Assembly: GCA_003452185.1 (NCBI GenBank)
Contig: DMJJ01000093.1
Span: 1 to 17,665 of the forward strand
Length of the DNA: 17,665 bases
From: Verrucomicrobiales bacterium
Lineage (GTDB): Bacteria; Verrucomicrobiota; Verrucomicrobiia; Limisphaerales; UBA11320
Reading direction: 5' to 3'
Shown here in pieces: positions 1-8,216 of the stretch; positions within the stretch are counted from its first letter, which is position 1, and every line of letters begins with the position of its first letter. Both the position numbers and the translations under genes were made by a program. The notes below the pieces were generated by a model. The model saw only the letters and a program-made list of their open reading frames with translations, did not search any database and had not been told where the DNA came from.

Positions 1-172
1 TAGACACCGACGTCAGGAGGTGTGGCTCGCGCAGAGCGAGCCCGTCCCACGGCCGCCGGGCCGGGGGACGCATCCCCCCATGCTCAGCTGGGGTGGAAGG
101 GCATGCTCCCGCCCACGACCTCGTGACCTCGGTCGCTACAGAAGGGGGAGGAACGGGAAGGGATGCGGAGAA
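1..172. repeat. GC-rich extragenic region with hairpins downstream of cusA, possible dispersed repeat
   Basis: No credible coding. Two perfect small hairpins are visible: GGCTCGC/GCGAGCC at 24-30 and 36-42, and GGGGGA/TCCCCC at 63-68 and 73-78. On the minus strand the block opens with TGTAGCGACCGAGGTC (141-126), a style I associate with dispersed extragenic repeats of some Verrucomicrobiota; this is memory of style, not a match. The hairpins could also end the cusA transcript, although no U-tract follows. Confidence 0.35.
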
Positions 173-3100
173 TCAGGGGGAGGAGCGATGCATCTCCCGC
201 TCACGGAGCCAGGCAAAGATCACGGGAGTGACGATCAAAATATGCACTAAACTGCTCAGCATCCCCCCGATCACCGGCGCCGCCAAAGGACGCATCACCT
301 CCGACCCCGTGCTGCTGCTCCACATCACCGGAAGCAACCCCACCACGGCCGTCGCGACCGTCATCACCTTCGGCCGCAGGCGCAGCTTAGCCCCCTCCTT
401 CACCGCCTGAATCAGGTCGGCCCGGTTGAACGCCGCCCCCCGCTCCGCACGCCGCTTCTGCAACGCCTCCTCCAGGTACACCACCATGACGATCGCAGTG
501 GAGATCGCCGTCCCAAAGAGGGCGATGAACCCGACCCAAACCGCCACGCTGAAATTGTACCCCAGCAGGAACTGCAGGAAGACCCCGCCGCTCAGGGCGA
601 ACGGGATGGCAAGGAAGACATGCGCCGCTTCCTTGAGTGAATTGAAGACAATGAACAGGAGGAGAAAAATCACCCCCAGCACCGTCGGCAGGATCAGGCC
701 GAGGGTCCGCTGGGCATGGATCTGATTCGCGTACTGGCCCGCCCACTCGAGGGTCATCCGGGGCTCGAGCTTGACCTTGTCCGCGATCTCCCGCTGGGCC
801 TCCTTCACAAAGCCGCCAAGGTCCCGGCCGACGACGTTGGCCTGCACATAGGCCTGGAGGCGCCCGTTCTCGCTCGTGATCTCGCTCGGCCCCACTACGC
901 GCCGGACCCGCGCCACCTGGCCCAGGGGGACCGCCTTGCCGGTGGGGGTGAAAACCAGCGCATCCGACAGACGCTCGATCTCGTCCCGGTCGTCCCGCTG
1001 GAACCGCACCTGGATCGGGAATCGCTGCCGCCCCTCGATCGACGTCGTGATGTTCTTTCCCCCAAGGCCGGTCTCCACCACATCCATGACGCTTCGGGCG
1101 CTGAGGCCGTACCGGGCCATCGCGACGCGGTCAACCTCGATGTTCACGTACGGCTTGCTCTGGGATCGCGACGGCGCCACGCCGGCCGCCCCGGGCACCG
1201 TCCGCAAGACCTGCTCCACCTCGAACGCCTTCTTCTGGAGCGACTCCAGGTCCTCGCCGAAAATCTTCACCCCCACCTGCGCCCGGATCCCCGTGCTCAA
1301 CATGAGGATCCGTCCCTCAATCGGGTGAAGGAACCCTGGGACATACCCCGGCGCCTGGCTGAGTCGCTCGGTCAGCTCCTCGACCAGCTTCTCGTGCGTC
1401 ATCCCGGCACGCCACTCCGACTCCGGCTTCAGTTCGATGGTGGTCTCGATCATCTCCACCGGGGCGGGGTCGGTGGCGGTTTCGGATCGCCCGAGCTTCC
1501 CGGCGGCCGACTGCACCTCGGGCACCTGCTTCATTACCTCGTCCTGCCAGGCGATCAGCCGCTTGATCTCGCTGAGCGAGATGCTTGGCAGCATCACCGG
1601 CATGAAGAGGAGGCTCCCCTCATTCAACGTCGGCATGAACTCGCTCCCGATCCCGCGAGCCACCTTGGCCGCCCGGGGAAGGTGCATCGCCTCGAGCCGC
1701 TTGGAGACCGGGAGCGGCAGGCCGAACGCCAGCACGAGGGCCACGGCGAGGACTCCCGCCGCCCCACCGAGCGTCACCCGACGATGGGCGAGCGCGTACT
1801 CGAGCACCGGCTCATACCATCGGAGGAGGCGGCTCATGAGCCAGTTCTGCGACTCGGGACGGAACGGGCCCTTCACCAGGAAGGAGCAGAGCACCGGAAC
1901 AATCGTGATCCCCAGGATCGTCGACCCGGCCATCGCGAACGTCTTGGTGAAGGCGAGCGGGTGAAAGAGCTTCCCCTCCTGTCCCGCAAGCGTGAACACC
2001 GGGATGAAGGAGAGGATGATGATGAACATCGCAAAGAAGATCGGCCGCCCGACCTGCCGGGCCGCCTCGAGCGTGATCTGCAACGTCTCCTCCGGGGTAA
2101 GACGCCCTCCGGCCCCCTTCAACGCCTCGTGCCGCTCACAGTGGCGGATCACGTTCTCCGTCATCACAATCCCGGCGTCCACAAGGACCCCGATGGCGAT
2201 GACAATGCCGCTCAACGACATGATGTTCGAGGCGATGCCGAACTGCCGCATCATGATGAACGAGACCAGGATCGAGACCGGCAGCGGGAACGTGACGATC
2301 AGGATGCTGCGGAAGTGCCAGAGGAAAAGAATATGCGCCAGGGCCACCAGGAGGATCTCCTCCGTGAGCGCCCGCCTGAGGGTGTCGATCGATCGCCGGA
2401 TCAGGGAGCTCCGGTCATAGAACGGCCGGATGCTGACCCCGGCCGGAAGGCTCGGGCTGATCTGGGCGATCTTCTCCTTCACCCGCTCGATGACCGCCAG
2501 GCCGTTCTCCCCGTTCCGCATCACCACCACCCCGCCGACGACTTCGCGTCCGTTGACGTCGAGGGCTCCGCGACGAAAATCCCCGCCCAGCTGGATGTGG
2601 GCGATGTCGCGCAGGTAAATGGGGGTCCCGCCGCTCTCCTTCAGCACGACGTTCTCGAGATCCGACACCGATTTCACCAGGGCAAGTCCCCGGACGATGA
2701 ACTCCATCCCGCTCTCCTCAATCACCTTGCCGCCAACGTTGAGGTTACTCTCCTGAACCGCCTTCAGGACATCCTCCAGGGAGACCTGCAGGGTCCGCAT
2801 CTTGGCGGGAGAGACCTCGATCTGGTATTGGCGGACGAACCCGCCGATGCTCCCGACATCCGCCACCCCGGGCAGTGCGTTCAGCTGATAGCGGACGAAC
2901 CAGTCCTGGAGCGCACGCAGCTGGGAGAGATCGTACCCGCCGTTGGGGGAGGCCTTCGGATCGACCTCGAGATAGTACTGGTACACCCAGCCCAGACCCG
3001 AGGCGTCGGGCCCCATCTTTGGCACCACCCCCTCGGGGAGGATCCCCCCGAGGTAGTTCAGGCGCTCGAGCACCCGGGAGCGGGCGAAGTAGTTGTCGAT

Positions 3101-3400
3101 CTGGTCCTCGAAGATGATCGTGATGAAGGTGAAGCCGAACATCGAGGAGGCGCGCACGGTCTTGACTCCGGCGAGCCCCTGGAGGTTGACCGAAAGCGGG
3201 TAGGTGACCTGGTCCTCGACCTCCTGCGGGCTTCGGCCCGGCCAGTCGGCGAAGACCACCACCTGGTTTTCGCTCAGGTCGGGGATGGCATCGACCGGCG
3301 TCTTGTAGACCGAGTAGATGCCGGAGCCGATGAGGAACAGGACCGCGCAGACCACCAGCAGGCGGTTTCGAAGCGACCACTCAATGAGACGGTTGATCAT
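173..3400 (-). CDS. cusA: CusA-type copper/silver RND efflux pump, inner-membrane subunit
   Basis: Proton-driven inner-membrane component of a tripartite heavy-metal exporter, 1075 residues, full length for the CusA/CzcA (HAE/HME-RND) family. TM1 is at about 13-31, further membrane blocks lie at about 340-510, 540-563 and the last ~170 residues, with two large periplasmic loops between. The TM4 signature V407-D408 ... E415-N416 supplies the proton-relay acidic residues. Methionines M600 (LLFM), M650 (PVEM) and M700 (RILM) align by flanking sequence with the Cu(I)/Ag(I) ligands M573, M623 and M672 of E. coli CusA (numbering from memory), which favours Cu/Ag over Zn/Co/Cd. Of the methionine relay, M394, M413, M490 and M1013 are kept, while two positions are L406 and C505. 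It starts 7 nt after the stop of the adaptor gene, so the two are probably translated together. Confident on family; metal choice is inference. Confidence 0.95.
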   Translation of the reverse strand: MINRLIEWSLRNRLLVVCAVLFLIGSGIYSVYKTPVDAIPDLSENQVVVFADWPGRSPQEVEDQVTYPLSVNLQGLAGVKTVRASSMFGFTFITIIFEDQIDNYFARSRVLERLNYLGGILPEGVVPKMGPDASGLGWVYQYYLEVDPKASPNGGYDLSQLRALQDWFVRYQLNALPGVADVGSIGGFVRQYQIEVSPAKMRTLQVSLEDVLKAVQESNLNVGGKVIEESGMEFIVRGLALVKSVSDLENVVLKESGGTPIYLRDIAHIQLGGDFRRGALDVNGREVVGGVVVMRNGENGLAVIERVKEKIAQISPSLPAGVSIRPFYDRSSLIRRSIDTLRRALTEEILLVALAHILFLWHFRSILIVTFPLPVSILVSFIMMRQFGIASNIMSLSGIVIAIGVLVDAGIVMTENVIRHCERHEALKGAGGRLTPEETLQITLEAARQVGRPIFFAMFIIILSFIPVFTLAGQEGKLFHPLAFTKTFAMAGSTILGITIVPVLCSFLVKGPFRPESQNWLMSRLLRWYEPVLEYALAHRRVTLGGAAGVLAVALVLAFGLPLPVSKRLEAMHLPRAAKVARGIGSEFMPTLNEGSLLFMPVMLPSISLSEIKRLIAWQDEVMKQVPEVQSAAGKLGRSETATDPAPVEMIETTIELKPESEWRAGMTHEKLVEELTERLSQAPGYVPGFLHPIEGRILMLSTGIRAQVGVKIFGEDLESLQKKAFEVEQVLRTVPGAAGVAPSRSQSKPYVNIEVDRVAMARYGLSARSVMDVVETGLGGKNITTSIEGRQRFPIQVRFQRDDRDEIERLSDALVFTPTGKAVPLGQVARVRRVVGPSEITSENGRLQAYVQANVVGRDLGGFVKEAQREIADKVKLEPRMTLEWAGQYANQIHAQRTLGLILPTVLGVIFLLLFIVFNSLKEAAHVFLAIPFALSGGVFLQFLLGYNFSVAVWVGFIALFGTAISTAIVMVVYLEEALQKRRAERGAAFNRADLIQAVKEGAKLRLRPKVMTVATAVVGLLPVMWSSSTGSEVMRPLAAPVIGGMLSSLVHILIVTPVIFAWLREREMHRSSP

Positions 3401-3407
3401 GTGCTGG

Positions 3408-5459
3408 CTATTTCACTTCCTCACCGCAGTTGAGCATCTTGGCTCCGAAATACGGGTTCAGGAGCGGGCCCTTGGCCTGCATCCAAAGACCGGGCTTGGG
3501 GGCCATCGGACAGTGATACAACTTGAGGGCGGCAAACGCTCCCCCCTGTTTCCGCGCCGAGCGGGTCAGCTCGACGATCGCGGTGCTGAACGGGCCGAAC
3601 TGGAGCCGCGCTTCAGCCAGATCCTTTGCAGCGGAGCCGGGAAGAAGCGTTACGAGCCGGGTCAGGAGCGGATTCCAGGGGTGGGGAGAAGGGATTCCCG
3701 CCGGGAGCTGGGCGAGGAGGGCCGGAGCGGCAGCGGCCTCCTTGTTGTAGGCCTCAAGGTTGTCGCTCGAGAGGGCTGAGGAGAGCCGGTCGGCCAGCGA
3801 GAGGACCTGCACCACCTGATGGGACTGGACCTCGGAAAGCATTTCTCCCTTCAACGCCTCCTCCTGTCGCTGGCGAATCTCGGCGCTGCGAAGCTCCTCC
3901 GCCCGCACCCAGGCGAGGTCCCCCTCGTGGGTTCGTCCGCCGTGAAACTCCCCATCCGCGTTCAGCCGGGCTCCCGGGGCGAGCCGGGGATTCCGGTGAG
4001 GGCTTGCCGGGGTGCCGGGCATCGGGGCGTTGGTCCCCCGCCCGGCGGCGGGGGTTGGGGCAGGTGACGGCATGGGATGATCCCCCATGTCCGGGGCCAT
4101 CCCTTCGGGAGGACGTCCCGTCGCCGCAGGAGCCTTGGGCGGCATGGCGGCCCCCGGCTTCATCGGCTCCGCGGGAATCCCGACCAACTCCCGGGCGACG
4201 CCGCCGGCCCCGGGTCCGGTGGGGATGACTTCCATCGGCTCCTCGGCGGAGGCCGGCTCGAAGATCGCCTGCTGGTTGAACTGCGTCTGCGCGTCGATGA
4301 GCATGTTGCCGCTCGTAACAACCTTCTCCCCCTCCTCCAGGCCGGCCAGGATCTCCCAGCTGTCATCCCCCTGACGCCCGAGACGGACCTTGCGTCGCTC
4401 AAAACCACCGCCCCCCTTCGCCACATACGTGTAGGCTTGTCCCCCGGGGTAAATCACCGCGCCACGGGGCACGGCCAGGGCGTCGGGGATCTCCGCCAGG
4501 ACCCGTCCGTCGGCATACATCCCGTATCGAAGGAGCCGCTGCTTCTGGCCGTTGACCTCGACGATCGGATTCTGGACCTCCGCCCGAACCTTGACCGACC
4601 GGGTGGCGTCGTTGAGCACGGGCTCCAGAAAGGAGACCACGGCGGTGAAGGTGCGCCCCGGGATCGAGGGCAACGTCACCTCCAGCTTCTGCCCCAGCTG
4701 GAACCACGGCAGCTGACGCTCGTAGACATCGAACCGGAACCAAAGGGCCGAGGCGTCGACAATGGTAAGGAGCTTCTCCCCCTCGGCCACGTACTGGCCG
4801 GCATAAACATGCCGCTCGGTGACGGTCCCTCCCATCGTCGCCAGAAGGTCGCTGTAGTACGGGTCGGCCTCCTGCATCCGGCTCCCGGCCCCCGTCCCCC
4901 GCTGGGCGGCGAGGCGGGCCCGGAAGACGTAGCGTCGCTTCTCCTGCGCGAGCTCCGGGCTGTAAAACGTGATCAGGGGCTGCATCTCCGCGACCTCCAC
5001 CCCGGCGAACGGGACGGCGAGGGACTCGACGCGACCGGCTGCCGGCGCGGAGAGCACGGTCTTCTTCGACTCGTTCGCTTCAAGCGTTCCCGCCACCCTC
5101 AGGATCCGGCCGATCGTTTTACGATGGATCTCCTCCGTCTGCACGTTCAGCACCGTAATGCTGTTCGAGCTGAGCGAAAGGACGTGGTCCGCGGAGGCAA
5201 ACCCGGCCTGACCCTCGTAAATCGGCGTCAGGTCCATGAAGCAGATCGTGCACTTGCCGGGATGGTCCGACTTGATCCACGGATGCATCGAGTCCTGGTA
5301 ATAGGCGATGCGGCGATCCTGTCCCTTGTGGTCCCCGCAGCCGGGCAGCAGGGCGAGCACGGCGACCAGAAGCAGGAGCGTCCGAACGGGGAGGCGCGCC
5401 ACGGATCCCACCCGGGAGCTCGCTCCGGGCCCCGGTCGCAGGTTCGTATCGAGAGGCAT
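3408..5459 (-). CDS. cusB: CusB-type periplasmic adaptor lipoprotein with metal-binding N-terminus and DUF3347-like C-terminus
   Basis: Membrane-fusion subunit that would link the RND pump to an outer-membrane channel; 683 residues, longer than E. coli CusB (about 400). Order seen: signal sequence with lipobox LPGC (C41); heavy-metal-binding segment at about 53-83 (SMHP, then C70-T-I-C73-F-M75); barrel-sandwich, helical hairpin and beta-barrel core at about 100-400, including the 'SGNMLIDAQTQF' end typical of the family; a proline/methionine-rich linker at about 405-490; and a C-terminal domain at about 535-683 with YHCPM, NPYFG and MLNCGE motifs, recognised as DUF3347-like. It starts 12 nt after the preceding stop without a clear Shine-Dalgarno, and an internal GTG (codon 17 or 20) is possible. 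The first Cys usual in CPMHP is Ser here (DSMHP). Strong family call. Confidence 0.93.
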   Translation of the reverse strand: MPLDTNLRPGPGASSRVGSVARLPVRTLLLLVAVLALLPGCGDHKGQDRRIAYYQDSMHPWIKSDHPGKCTICFMDLTPIYEGQAGFASADHVLSLSSNSITVLNVQTEEIHRKTIGRILRVAGTLEANESKKTVLSAPAAGRVESLAVPFAGVEVAEMQPLITFYSPELAQEKRRYVFRARLAAQRGTGAGSRMQEADPYYSDLLATMGGTVTERHVYAGQYVAEGEKLLTIVDASALWFRFDVYERQLPWFQLGQKLEVTLPSIPGRTFTAVVSFLEPVLNDATRSVKVRAEVQNPIVEVNGQKQRLLRYGMYADGRVLAEIPDALAVPRGAVIYPGGQAYTYVAKGGGGFERRKVRLGRQGDDSWEILAGLEEGEKVVTSGNMLIDAQTQFNQQAIFEPASAEEPMEVIPTGPGAGGVARELVGIPAEPMKPGAAMPPKAPAATGRPPEGMAPDMGDHPMPSPAPTPAAGRGTNAPMPGTPASPHRNPRLAPGARLNADGEFHGGRTHEGDLAWVRAEELRSAEIRQRQEEALKGEMLSEVQSHQVVQVLSLADRLSSALSSDNLEAYNKEAAAAPALLAQLPAGIPSPHPWNPLLTRLVTLLPGSAAKDLAEARLQFGPFSTAIVELTRSARKQGGAFAALKLYHCPMAPKPGLWMQAKGPLLNPYFGAKMLNCGEEVK

Positions 5460-5471
5460 AAGGGGAGTCTT

Positions 5472-6083
5472 CTACTCAACCGTGAGACTTGTCACGACCG
5501 TATCCCCCATGACAAGGGAGACGCGGCTTCCGCTCTTCAGCTTTCCCCCCTGGTTGGAAACCATGCTGAAGTAGGTCCGGCCCTGCATCAGTTTGGAGGA
5601 GGAGGGGGGAAAGGCTCCCTCGCGGGGGGGCGAAGGCATCTGAAGCTTGGCCCCGGTGTCGAGGTCGACGAGGTAGGCGGTGGTCTTGCCGTCGGCCAGC
5701 TTCCGGGCCTTGTCGACATCGGTCACCTTGAAGCGGACATCCACGATGGTATTGGCCATCGAGAGCCGGATGGCGCTGACCTGAAATCCGTAGGTCGACT
5801 CGGTCGATTGGCCGGTGTTGCGCCACCCGGGGTTCGGATCAGGGAGCGGGCGCATCGGGGCGATCGGGTTGGTCCCCGAGGGATGCCATCCCCGAATCGG
5901 CTCCGGCGGGCGTTCCTCGGCCTGCGCGGCGGCCGCGGCCGCCAGCGCCTCCTGTCGACGGGCCTCCTGGGCGCGACGCACCTGGATCACCAGAAACACC
6001 CCGGCGACGAGGACCACGACCCCCACAGCGCCGAGGATCCATCCCTTGCGTGAGCCCCCTCTCGCATCCTGCTGATTCTGCAT
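5472..6083 (-). CDS. Membrane-anchored protein of unknown function, paralogue of the 8217-8831 product
   Basis: 203-residue protein with an N-terminal transmembrane anchor (about 15-33, GWILGAVGVVVLV), an alanine-rich charged stretch, then a predicted beta-rich extracytoplasmic domain of about 106 residues. This domain aligns without gaps to the end of the product of 8217-8831, about 32 of 106 identical by hand count; shared landmarks are D-x-R, V-x-D-xx-KA, YL-x-D, YF, N-x-G, the G-S pair, GD and a final LTVE. I recall unnamed proteins with this pattern but no established function. The ATG at 6083 is chosen because AAGGA lies 7 nt upstream; an in-frame GTG at 6110 would add nine residues with no such site. 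The gene ends 12 nt before cusB, suggesting a role with the pump, for instance as a periplasmic accessory, but that is inference. Confidence 0.8.
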   Translation of the reverse strand: MQNQQDARGGSRKGWILGAVGVVVLVAGVFLVIQVRRAQEARRQEALAAAAAAQAEERPPEPIRGWHPSGTNPIAPMRPLPDPNPGWRNTGQSTESTYGFQVSAIRLSMANTIVDVRFKVTDVDKARKLADGKTTAYLVDLDTGAKLQMPSPPREGAFPPSSSKLMQGRTYFSMVSNQGGKLKSGSRVSLVMGDTVVTSLTVE

Positions 6084-6251
6084 CTTTGTTTCCTTTTCTC
6101 CTACCGTCACACCGGGCGCTTCGCCCCCTCCAATACATCCCTTCGTCAGACGGGGCGGCGCTCAAATTGCTCCGGGTTTTCCGGAACTTGCCGACTTGCC
6201 GGCCGCCAGGTCTCGTCGGCTCGATCGTCGATTCACCGCCACCGGACGGCC
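6084..6251 (-). other. Intergenic region between the peptidase gene and the 203-residue protein gene
   Basis: 168 nt without a convincing gene. Contains a short GGGCG/CGCCC hairpin at 6114-6126 and, at its left end, the AAGGA ribosome-binding site for the ATG at 6083. No clear terminator or consensus promoter was seen, so transcription may run through. Confidence 0.5.
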
Positions 6252-8201
6252 TCAATGCGACACCCTCCCCGGCACCCAGACCCGAAGGCCGGGGTCTCCC
6301 AGGAGGGTTATCTCATAGTAACACCAACGGTACGTCATCAATCCGGACGTTTCAACCTGCCCCACCAAGAGTTCACGCCCGCGCTGGAGCGCGTTCCCAA
6401 GGGGTACATCGGCTTGTCCGGCAAGCTGTTGAAGGAGGTTTCGCTGGAATTCACCCGCGTACAACAGGGGATGCTTCGGATCAAACCAGCCGAGATGCGA
6501 GTTCAGAAGGGCCGCCACGGCGCCCGCCCGGGGGAGCTTCACAAACTCCTCCCCAATGCAATCGGGGGAGAACTTGTCGTTGTCGAATCGGCCGGAGTTG
6601 CATCCGATGCTGTAAATCAGGAACGGGCTGCTGTTGCTCAGAGGGGCGAGGTCCGCCCCCTCCAACCGCATCATGGTCGAGGGATCCCCATGCCCGTTGT
6701 ACAACACGAGATGCGGGGATCGATTGAGCGCCGCCAACGAGTCGGCACCCGACCACTTGGGCTCCTTGCCGGGACGATCATCCAGCCACTCAAATTGGTA
6801 ACCCGGGAGGGCCGCCACCACGGGGTCGAACATGTCAGCCCCCTGGGCCGGGCCGGTGGGAAAATCCCCCAGGAACGCTCCCATGAGAAGGACATTGGTC
6901 CAGCCGACCGGCGGCGCCGCCCGGTAACGAAGCTGCTTCTCAACAAACGCGGCAGCCTCCTCCGGGGTATCGACCGGGGCCCGGCCGACGGCAATCTCGG
7001 CGAGGAGGTCGACGTCCGCATCCCCTTCCCCATCCATGACTTCCCCCCAGCGGCTGTCCCCTGTGCGGTTCCAGGAACCGTCGAGGCAGGCAAAATAGAG
7101 GTCGCACGGCAGCGTGGAGTCGCGCGGGGAGGCCCCCCGGGGAATGAAGGCATATCGGCACGGGACGGAGGTGGTGTCCCCGCCAAGCAGCAGGTAGCGG
7201 AGACCCGAGTTCGTGTAACTCTGCCGAAGATGGTTCCGCATCTTCTCCGCGAGATCCCGCCCCGGAGTCGTGGAGGCGATCTCCTCCAAGGCCACGGTTG
7301 CGGCGGTAAGCCCCTCGCGTCGCTTTTGTTCGAGGAGCGGCTGGAACGAGGCGACGAGGTTCGACGGGGTGAGGATCAGGTAATCGATCCGGCCTCCCGC
7401 GGGCGCGGAGGGGGAGGTCGGGGAGGCCAGGGAGCGGAGCGTGGCTTCCAGGTCGGCCGGGTTGTCGATGAACCCGGCGAGGGCGCGGCGGGTTTCTGAC
7501 GGGTCGAGCGGGCGGATCGACGGGAAGCGCGGATTCTCCGGGGGAGCCGGGGTGAGACGGGCCCGCAGGAGGAGCTCGGGGTGGAAGAGGGCGGTTCGTT
7601 TCGACGGCAGGTATTGGGCCGGGAAGAGCCGGATCACCGCGATGTCGATTCCGGCCTTCCGTTGCACGGTGGCAAGTTCGGCCAGGAGCGGCGGGAACGG
7701 GGTCTCGCTGGAGTACAGGGCGGGAAGTCCGTCCGGCGTGGCCGAGGCTCGGGCACGGGGAATGCCCGATTGCAGGCCGGGAGGGCCGCCATGTTCCAAG
7801 GTGCCCACTCCATCGAGGGCGATCGGGGGAAGCGGGTTGGCTACCGAGAGCCCCTCCTTCTTCAGGGTGAAGCCGGGCGGCAGCGCCAGGCGCACCGTTC
7901 GGAACGGGAGAGCCGGCTCCCCTGCCCTGTGGGTCAGATCGCATCCTGCGATCTGAAGGTGCGACTCCGTCGCGGGGCCCTGGATCGTCGGCTTCTCGAA
8001 GCGGACGAGGAGTTGGAGCTCCTGGCCCGGCGGCGATGCCGCCGGGAGGGCTTCTGCTCCGGGCAGAAGCGAGGCTGGTGCAAGAGTTAGGAAGAGAAGG
8101 GCAGACAGGAACCGCAGAGTGGAAAACCTCGCTGAAGAATGGAGGGGCCTGGAGGCTGGGGCTCCTGGATCAACACATCGGCATCCATGCGCTGTTGGCA
8201 T
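6252..8201 (-). CDS. Exported gingipain-like (C25 family) cysteine peptidase
   Basis: 649 residues. A hydrophobic signal segment at about 30-50 (LRFLSALLFLTLAPASLL, then a small-residue cleavage region GAEA) indicates export. Residues about 60-265 resemble the gingipain propeptide-type beta domain. The catalytic region at about 270-645 begins with YLILTPSNL and contains the expected dyad: H504 in YNGHGDP and C534 in SIGCNSG, about 30 residues apart as in gingipains. It closes with ITLLGDPGLRVW, the usual end of the C25 fold. No C-terminal type IX sorting domain, Ig domain or LPXTG-like anchor follows, so it is probably periplasmic or released. The ATG at 8201 has no Shine-Dalgarno and leaves about 25 residues ahead of the signal segment, so a later start is possible. 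It lies 15 nt after the upstream gene. Its substrate is unknown; maturation of the neighbouring giant secreted proteins is one speculation. Confidence 0.88.
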   Translation of the reverse strand: MPTAHGCRCVDPGAPASRPLHSSARFSTLRFLSALLFLTLAPASLLPGAEALPAASPPGQELQLLVRFEKPTIQGPATESHLQIAGCDLTHRAGEPALPFRTVRLALPPGFTLKKEGLSVANPLPPIALDGVGTLEHGGPPGLQSGIPRARASATPDGLPALYSSETPFPPLLAELATVQRKAGIDIAVIRLFPAQYLPSKRTALFHPELLLRARLTPAPPENPRFPSIRPLDPSETRRALAGFIDNPADLEATLRSLASPTSPSAPAGGRIDYLILTPSNLVASFQPLLEQKRREGLTAATVALEEIASTTPGRDLAEKMRNHLRQSYTNSGLRYLLLGGDTTSVPCRYAFIPRGASPRDSTLPCDLYFACLDGSWNRTGDSRWGEVMDGEGDADVDLLAEIAVGRAPVDTPEEAAAFVEKQLRYRAAPPVGWTNVLLMGAFLGDFPTGPAQGADMFDPVVAALPGYQFEWLDDRPGKEPKWSGADSLAALNRSPHLVLYNGHGDPSTMMRLEGADLAPLSNSSPFLIYSIGCNSGRFDNDKFSPDCIGEEFVKLPRAGAVAALLNSHLGWFDPKHPLLYAGEFQRNLLQQLAGQADVPLGNALQRGRELLVGQVETSGLMTYRWCYYEITLLGDPGLRVWVPGRVSH

Positions 8202-8216
8202 CGGGTGGGGAGGGAG

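Noticed and set aside
716..3433. Long plus-strand open frame (905 codons) opposite cusA
   Set aside because: It is the mirror of a GC-rich coding region; its translation is rich in Arg, His, Asp and Leu with no domain pattern, while the minus strand gives a textbook RND pump.
4077..6053. Long plus-strand open frame (658 codons) opposite cusB and the 203-residue gene
   Set aside because: Antisense shadow: it spans two real minus-strand genes and their intergenic gap, with Arg/Gly/His-rich low-information translation.
6114..6126. GGGCG/CGCCC hairpin as a terminator after the peptidase gene
   Set aside because: Only 5 bp with a 3-nt loop and no U-tract; common by chance in such GC-rich DNA.
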